The translations under genes were made by a program, and so were the position numbers. This document shows, in pieces, positions 5,404 to 5,950 of a DNA stretch of 5,950 nt (position 1 is the stretch's first letter; each line of letters opens with the position of its first letter). The notes under the pieces were generated by a model, which made no database searches, was not told the origin of the DNA, and saw only the letters and a program-made list of their open reading frames with translations. Origin of the DNA: Candidatus Latescibacterota bacterium (GTDB lineage: Bacteria > Latescibacterota > MVCY01); assembly GCA_030629295.1 (NCBI GenBank), contig DAOVPH010000103.1, positions 1 to 5,950 of the forward strand. Direction: 5' to 3'.

Positions 5404-5950
5404 AGTCACACTCTCCATCGACGGCTTAGAGATCGCAGCGGAGAAAGGTATGACCGTGCTGGAGGCAGCGCTGGAAAACGACATTTACATCCCGCATCTC
5501 TGCTATCACCCCGATTTAGAACCGGTCGGGGTATGCCGATTATGTATGGTTGAAATCGAGGGAAGGGGATTGACCATCTCCTGCCTGGCTCCAGTTGAGC
5601 AAGGTCTGGTTGTCAGAACAGAGACCCCAGAGATTGATAAAGCGCGTCGTGTTGCTGTGGAGTTGCTCATCGCAAATCATCATGCAGACTGCCTCACTTG
5701 TGCCCAGAATGATCGCTGCGAGCTTCAACGAATCGCCGCTTATATAGGAATTGAACCGGAGCGCCTGGAACGCTTGCGGCGTCCGACCAGTACGGTCCCT
5801 GTTGACACCTCAAACCCTTTCTTTGACCGTGACCCCAATAAATGTGTGCTCTGCGGTATTTGTGTCCGAACCTGTGAAGAACTTCAGGGAGTTAGCGCTA
5901 TCGATTTCGCATTTCGGGGATATGATACTACAATCGGCACCTTCGGGAAT
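5396..5950 (+). CDS. NuoG/HydA/FdhA-type iron-sulfur subunit, 3'-truncated
   Basis: The N-terminal 185 residues of a large electron-transfer subunit that runs off the right edge. Residues 1-75 are a plant-type ferredoxin domain with [2Fe-2S] ligands Cys36, Cys47, Cys50 and Cys63. Then comes the His-Cys3 [4Fe-4S] motif of NuoG (His95, Cys99, Cys102, Cys108), and the first quartet of a two-cluster ferredoxin domain, C-x2-C-x2-C-x3-C at Cys150, 153, 156 and 160. This N-terminus is shared by NuoG, [FeFe]-hydrogenase HydA, NAD-dependent formate dehydrogenase alpha subunits and Stn-type subunits; the deciding C-terminal part is outside the window. The start is GTG at 5396, chosen because MNKVTLSIDG fits the family start and GGGGG (5386-5390) lies five bases before it. 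It overlaps the preceding gene by 8 bases, indicating one operon. Confidence 0.92.
   Translation, partial: MNKVTLSIDGLEIAAEKGMTVLEAALENDIYIPHLCYHPDLEPVGVCRLCMVEIEGRGLTISCLAPVEQGLVVRTETPEIDKARRVAVELLIANHHADCLTCAQNDRCELQRIAAYIGIEPERLERLRRPTSTVPVDTSNPFFDRDPNKCVLCGICVRTCEELQGVSAIDFAFRGYDTTIGTFGN

Noticed and set aside
1835..5950. Respiratory complex I (nuo) operon
   Set aside because: The NuoF protein has an extra N-terminal [2Fe-2S] domain and a C-terminal GltD fusion, and no membrane subunit is visible. A soluble Hyd/Stn-like enzyme fits better, although the flanks are unseen.

Overview
The window looks like part of the chromosome of an anaerobic bacterium. The evidence is a soluble iron-sulfur flavoprotein operon of the NuoEFG/HydABC type, an iron-type DtxR regulator and a bacterial ribosomal protein S20. 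All recognised genes read left to right on the + strand. I cannot name the phylum. The gene mix would fit uncultured anaerobes such as Dehalococcoidia or Desulfobacterota, but that is a guess from general familiarity, not a result.

Layout. (1) Bases 2-439 hold the 3' part of a DtxR-family metal-dependent repressor that enters from the left edge. (2) Bases 499-1137 encode a six-helix LysE/RhtB-type exporter, 59 bases behind the repressor and probably cotranscribed with it. (3) Bases 1138-1337 are a 200-base gap with a strong extended -10 sigma-70 promoter and a structured leader for rpsT. (4) Bases 1338-1616 are rpsT (30S protein S20), with a UUG start behind a perfect Shine-Dalgarno sequence. 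(5) Bases 1617-1834 are a 218-base gap with a perfect 10-base inverted repeat (34-base loop) and a doubtful short open frame; I see no convincing promoter there. (6) From 1835 to the right edge runs a tightly packed three-gene operon with 4-base and 8-base overlaps: a NuoE-like [2Fe-2S] protein, a 1031-residue fusion of a NuoF/HydB-type flavoprotein with a GltD/NfnB-type FAD and NAD(P) oxidoreductase, and the start of a NuoG/HydA/FdhA-type iron-sulfur subunit cut by the window end.

How the operon may work. The fusion protein carries two separate pyridine-nucleotide sites: a NuoF-type FMN/NADH site, and a GltD-type FAD site whose second Rossmann fold has an Arg-Arg pair typical of NADP(H) enzymes. 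A chain of iron-sulfur clusters could join them. With the NuoE and NuoG-like partners this predicts a soluble complex exchanging electrons among NAD(H), NADP(H) and a third partner, which could be ferredoxin, H2 or formate. The nature of the truncated third subunit decides which. The nearest described concept I know is the Stn-type (Sporomusa-type Nfn) transhydrogenase and the electron-bifurcating HydABC enzymes. The one-chain NuoF-GltD arrangement is the most interesting thing in the window.
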